Under the pieces are notes generated by a model. That model saw only the letters and a list, made by a program, of their open reading frames with translations, had not been told where the DNA came from and did not search any database. Shown here in pieces: positions 5,792 to 8,006 of a DNA stretch of 8,006 nucleotides (positions are counted from its first letter, which is position 1; the number at the start of each line of letters is the position of its first letter). This DNA comes from Hungatella sp. UBA5982. Lineage in GTDB: Bacteria; Bacillota; Clostridia; Lachnospirales; Lachnospiraceae. Both the position numbers and the translations under genes were made by a program. The stretch spans positions 9,416 through 17,421 of the forward strand of contig DJBG01000171.1 in NCBI GenBank assembly GCA_002429965.1, read 5' to 3'.

Positions 5792-8006
5792 TTAACCTGT
5801 GGAATGAACCCGCATGGGTCTGCGCTTTTTTCCTTTTCCTGCGGATACACCTGCAAGTATCAGCAGAAAGACCACGCTTCCAGCCGTAATCATACCGCCT
5901 GTTTTAAGTCCCTGGGGCATATATTCCAGAGTAATATCATGAGTACCGGCGGTCATATGCACGCTTAGAAACGTATCAAATAATTTATAAGGCTCCACCA
6001 TTTTCCCATCAACCTTGACGGTCCAGCCCTTGTCATAGGGAATGCTTAAAAACAGCAGCCCGGCTTTATCGGCCGTGACGGTACCATGTATCTGTGTATC
6101 CGTCCATTTTGTAAGCTTCATGGAATTCCTGTTTAAAATGTTATACACAGATTCGAGGCCTTCAGCCTGAAAACGGTAAGCGGCCGCTACCAGATCCTGA
6201 TCATTGTCATCGTTGCGCAGGGTAATCTTTTCCCCGGATTTTAAATAGCCCAGTTCCAGCAGAAAGCCGCGGCTCACATTATCAAAGCTTTTGGTCTTTT
6301 CTCCCAATTGGGCGTTTACCTTTTCCACCTTTTTATTGCTGACAAACACATAATAGTCTCCATCCGCTTCCGGTGTAAAGGTAAAGCTGGTTCCGGTGAT
6401 TTCGCTCGGAACCTCAGAAAGAACAGGGTTGGCACCTAGTACCACGGAAAGATCATTCTGAACCTCCGCCGGATTTGTTAAGTCCAGCTGCCAGTTATTC
6501 TCAAGGTCATAAGGCACCATAAAGCCCAGGGACAAGGCATAGGTGTTCTCTCGGAGATACATCTCATCCTTTGAAGAAACCGGTACGGATATGCCATCAT
6601 CCTCTGTTTCCTCAGAGTACAGCCCGTATTTAACCGCAAACAGGGCATCTACCAAAGGCGTGCTTCCAGTAATGCTGTAAGCATTAGTGGAGCTTTCACA
6701 TCCCAGCTTTTTAAAGAAAGCCGTAAGGTCTGAATTAGCTGTGGAAGAAAAGAGAGAGACCGTGGGGAAGTTCAACCAGGCACCATCATTCTTGGTTTTC
6801 CGGGTGACCTTCTCGATCCGGTAAAAGGATGTCCCCGGCATTAAGCTGTCTGCCAGCTCCGAAGACGCTTTATTATCCTTCACATAATTGGTCCTGCTGG
6901 TTGTCGTCACACTGGTGACCGTGGTATTAACCGCAGCTTCCAGGGAAACCACGCCAAGGGCTAGTAGCACCAGCACGTTCCGGCTGATCCCTTTCTGGTA
7001 AAGGCTGATAAGGCCGGCATAAATGGAAAGGAACAAAATAGCCACGTAAAATACGGAAAAATGGTAGGCCTCATCGGTTATAAGCTTCTGCGCCATTAAA
7101 ACAAAGATCACCGAAGCAAAAAAGGCCGTTACTACATGCTTCCATGGAATTTCATGTAAGTGGATATAAGCCTGATAGCAGGTAAACAGCATGAGAAAAA
7201 TATAAATAAAGGACTGTCTGCATGGCAGGCTGTTGGGAAAATGAAATCCATGCCAAATAAAATTCAGAGTATTAACGGAAAAGCTGGCAAAGAAAAACAG
7301 CAGCAGGGAGCACATAACAATCTTTTCTTTCTGCCTGATCTGCCTGCAGCCCAGGTAAAGAAGGAAAAACATGAGGACAGCCACACCACAGTAGATATTT
7401 GGCCAGTGATCCAGTCCGATTTCCGGCTCTACCGCCGGAAGATGTCTGGCAATCATATCAAATATGGAAAAGTAGGAACTGATTGTCTGGGGAAAATTAA
7501 AATCTCCCGATGCAGTTGACTGCAGCGCATAAATTTCAGGAAGCAGAACTGCTGCTGAAAGACCTCCTGCCAGCAGGGAAAACAGGGCAAACAGCCCCCC
7601 GCGGATGAGGATTTCCTTCCAGGATTTCAAACCTTCTAATATAAGAAGAGCAATAAAATAAAATACCATAAAAATACATATCATAATAGATATGTAATAA
7701 TTAGATAAAATTGATAATCCCAGTGTTAAACAATATAAAAAACACTTCTTTTCTTTTACCAGCTTTTCAAGGCCCAGCATAATGAGCGGGAAGAGAAGAA
7801 TGCAGTCCAGCCACATGATATTCCAGCTGTAAGCCGCCATATATCCGGACAGAGCATAGAAGATGCCAAAAAAAGCCACACCAAAGTCCATGGTCTTGTT
7901 ATGACTGCGCAGATACCAGGAAAAGGAAAGACCGCTTAATCCGATCTTAAATACGATCAGATAGGTCATAAATTCTATGACATAATTCTTCGGACAAAGT
8001 ACCAGC
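5792..8006 (-). CDS. YfhO-family polytopic membrane protein, 5' end outside window
   Basis: This is a large membrane protein of the YfhO family (GT-C-like fold). Family members studied in Bacillus and Listeria add sugars to lipoteichoic or wall teichoic acid outside the membrane; the polymer here is unknown. The frame stays open from the stop at 5792-5794 to the right edge, giving 737 visible residues. The 12 residues before the Met codon at 7969 (LVLCPKNYVIEF) resemble the family's N-terminal region, so that Met is internal, and roughly 100-150 residues are missing if the length is typical (about 850-900). Numbering from the 7969 Met, about eleven or twelve hydrophobic segments fill residues 1-347, with family-like WNIMWLD at 49-55 and FPNSLPCRQSF at 244-254. 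A large extracytoplasmic domain covers about 350-690, ending in the typical PYDKGWTVKVDG at 644-655. A last membrane segment at 692-710 is followed by a basic tail (KGKKRR) expected inside the cell. Confidence 0.88.
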   Translation of the reverse strand, partial: LVLCPKNYVIEFMTYLIVFKIGLSGLSFSWYLRSHNKTMDFGVAFFGIFYALSGYMAAYSWNIMWLDCILLFPLIMLGLEKLVKEKKCFLYCLTLGLSILSNYYISIMICIFMVFYFIALLILEGLKSWKEILIRGGLFALFSLLAGGLSAAVLLPEIYALQSTASGDFNFPQTISSYFSIFDMIARHLPAVEPEIGLDHWPNIYCGVAVLMFFLLYLGCRQIRQKEKIVMCSLLLFFFASFSVNTLNFIWHGFHFPNSLPCRQSFIYIFLMLFTCYQAYIHLHEIPWKHVVTAFFASVIFVLMAQKLITDEAYHFSVFYVAILFLSIYAGLISLYQKGISRNVLVLLALGVVSLEAAVNTTVTSVTTTSRTNYVKDNKASSELADSLMPGTSFYRIEKVTRKTKNDGAWLNFPTVSLFSSTANSDLTAFFKKLGCESSTNAYSITGSTPLVDALFAVKYGLYSEETEDDGISVPVSSKDEMYLRENTYALSLGFMVPYDLENNWQLDLTNPAEVQNDLSVVLGANPVLSEVPSEITGTSFTFTPEADGDYYVFVSNKKVEKVNAQLGEKTKSFDNVSRGFLLELGYLKSGEKITLRNDDNDQDLVAAAYRFQAEGLESVYNILNRNSMKLTKWTDTQIHGTVTADKAGLLFLSIPYDKGWTVKVDGKMVEPYKLFDTFLSVHMTAGTHDITLEYMPQGLKTGGMITAGSVVFLLILAGVSAGKGKKRRPMRVHSTG

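Noticed and set aside
7160..7519. Plus-strand open frame of 119 codons
   Set aside because: It is antisense to the membrane domain of the YfhO-family gene and its protein resembles no family I know.
7967..7969. ATG at 7969 as the start of the YfhO-family gene
   Set aside because: The frame is open upstream to the window edge with family-like residues, and no ribosome site precedes this ATG, so it is internal.
1..8006. Mobile element, CRISPR array, phage or defence island
   Set aside because: No transposase, integrase, repeat-spacer pattern, tRNA attachment site or defence-type domain was seen; gene content is metabolic and cell-envelope.

Overview
This window looks like a stretch of ordinary chromosome from an anaerobic, low-to-mid GC Firmicute, most likely a Lachnospiraceae-type clostridium. 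The basis is the mix of genes: an oxygen-labile two-subunit [4Fe-4S] serine dehydratase, a GH94-type phosphorylase, a YfhO-family membrane protein, a PHP-type histidinol phosphatase, and strong AGGAG-type ribosome binding sites. Genus is an inference from protein style, not a computed match. I found no tRNA, rRNA, CRISPR array, insertion sequence, integrase or phage gene.

Layout. Positions 1-1631 (minus) hold the N-terminal 543 codons of a GH94-like glycoside phosphorylase that runs off the left edge. A 198-base divergent region (1632-1829) separates it from a plus-strand cluster: a PHP histidinol-phosphatase (hisJ, 1830-2627), then the beta (sdaAB, 2667-3326) and alpha (sdaAA, 3340-4218) subunits of L-serine dehydratase. 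A near-ideal bidirectional terminator (4233-4279) lies between sdaAA and the convergent argininosuccinate lyase gene argH (minus, 4291-5664). Upstream of argH is a 127-base spacer with two overlapping hairpins. Then comes a large YfhO-family polytopic membrane protein (minus, 5792-8006) whose N-terminus lies beyond the right edge.

How the genes work together. SdaAB and SdaAA form one enzyme that deaminates L-serine to pyruvate and ammonia. HisJ, 39 bases upstream with no terminator between, is probably on the same transcript, although its usual job (histidine synthesis) has no obvious tie to serine breakdown. ArgH makes the last step of arginine synthesis, but argG is not next to it here. The GH94 protein suggests phosphorolytic use of a beta-linked disaccharide or oligosaccharide. 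The YfhO protein suggests sugar decoration of a cell-surface polymer. Apart from the hisJ-sda cluster these look like independent units.

I see no strong candidate for a new biological system. The points worth a second look are modest: the unassigned substrate of the GH94 enzyme, the orphan hisJ linked to sdaAB-sdaAA, a C-terminal cysteine in SdaAA, and the hairpin pair before argH.
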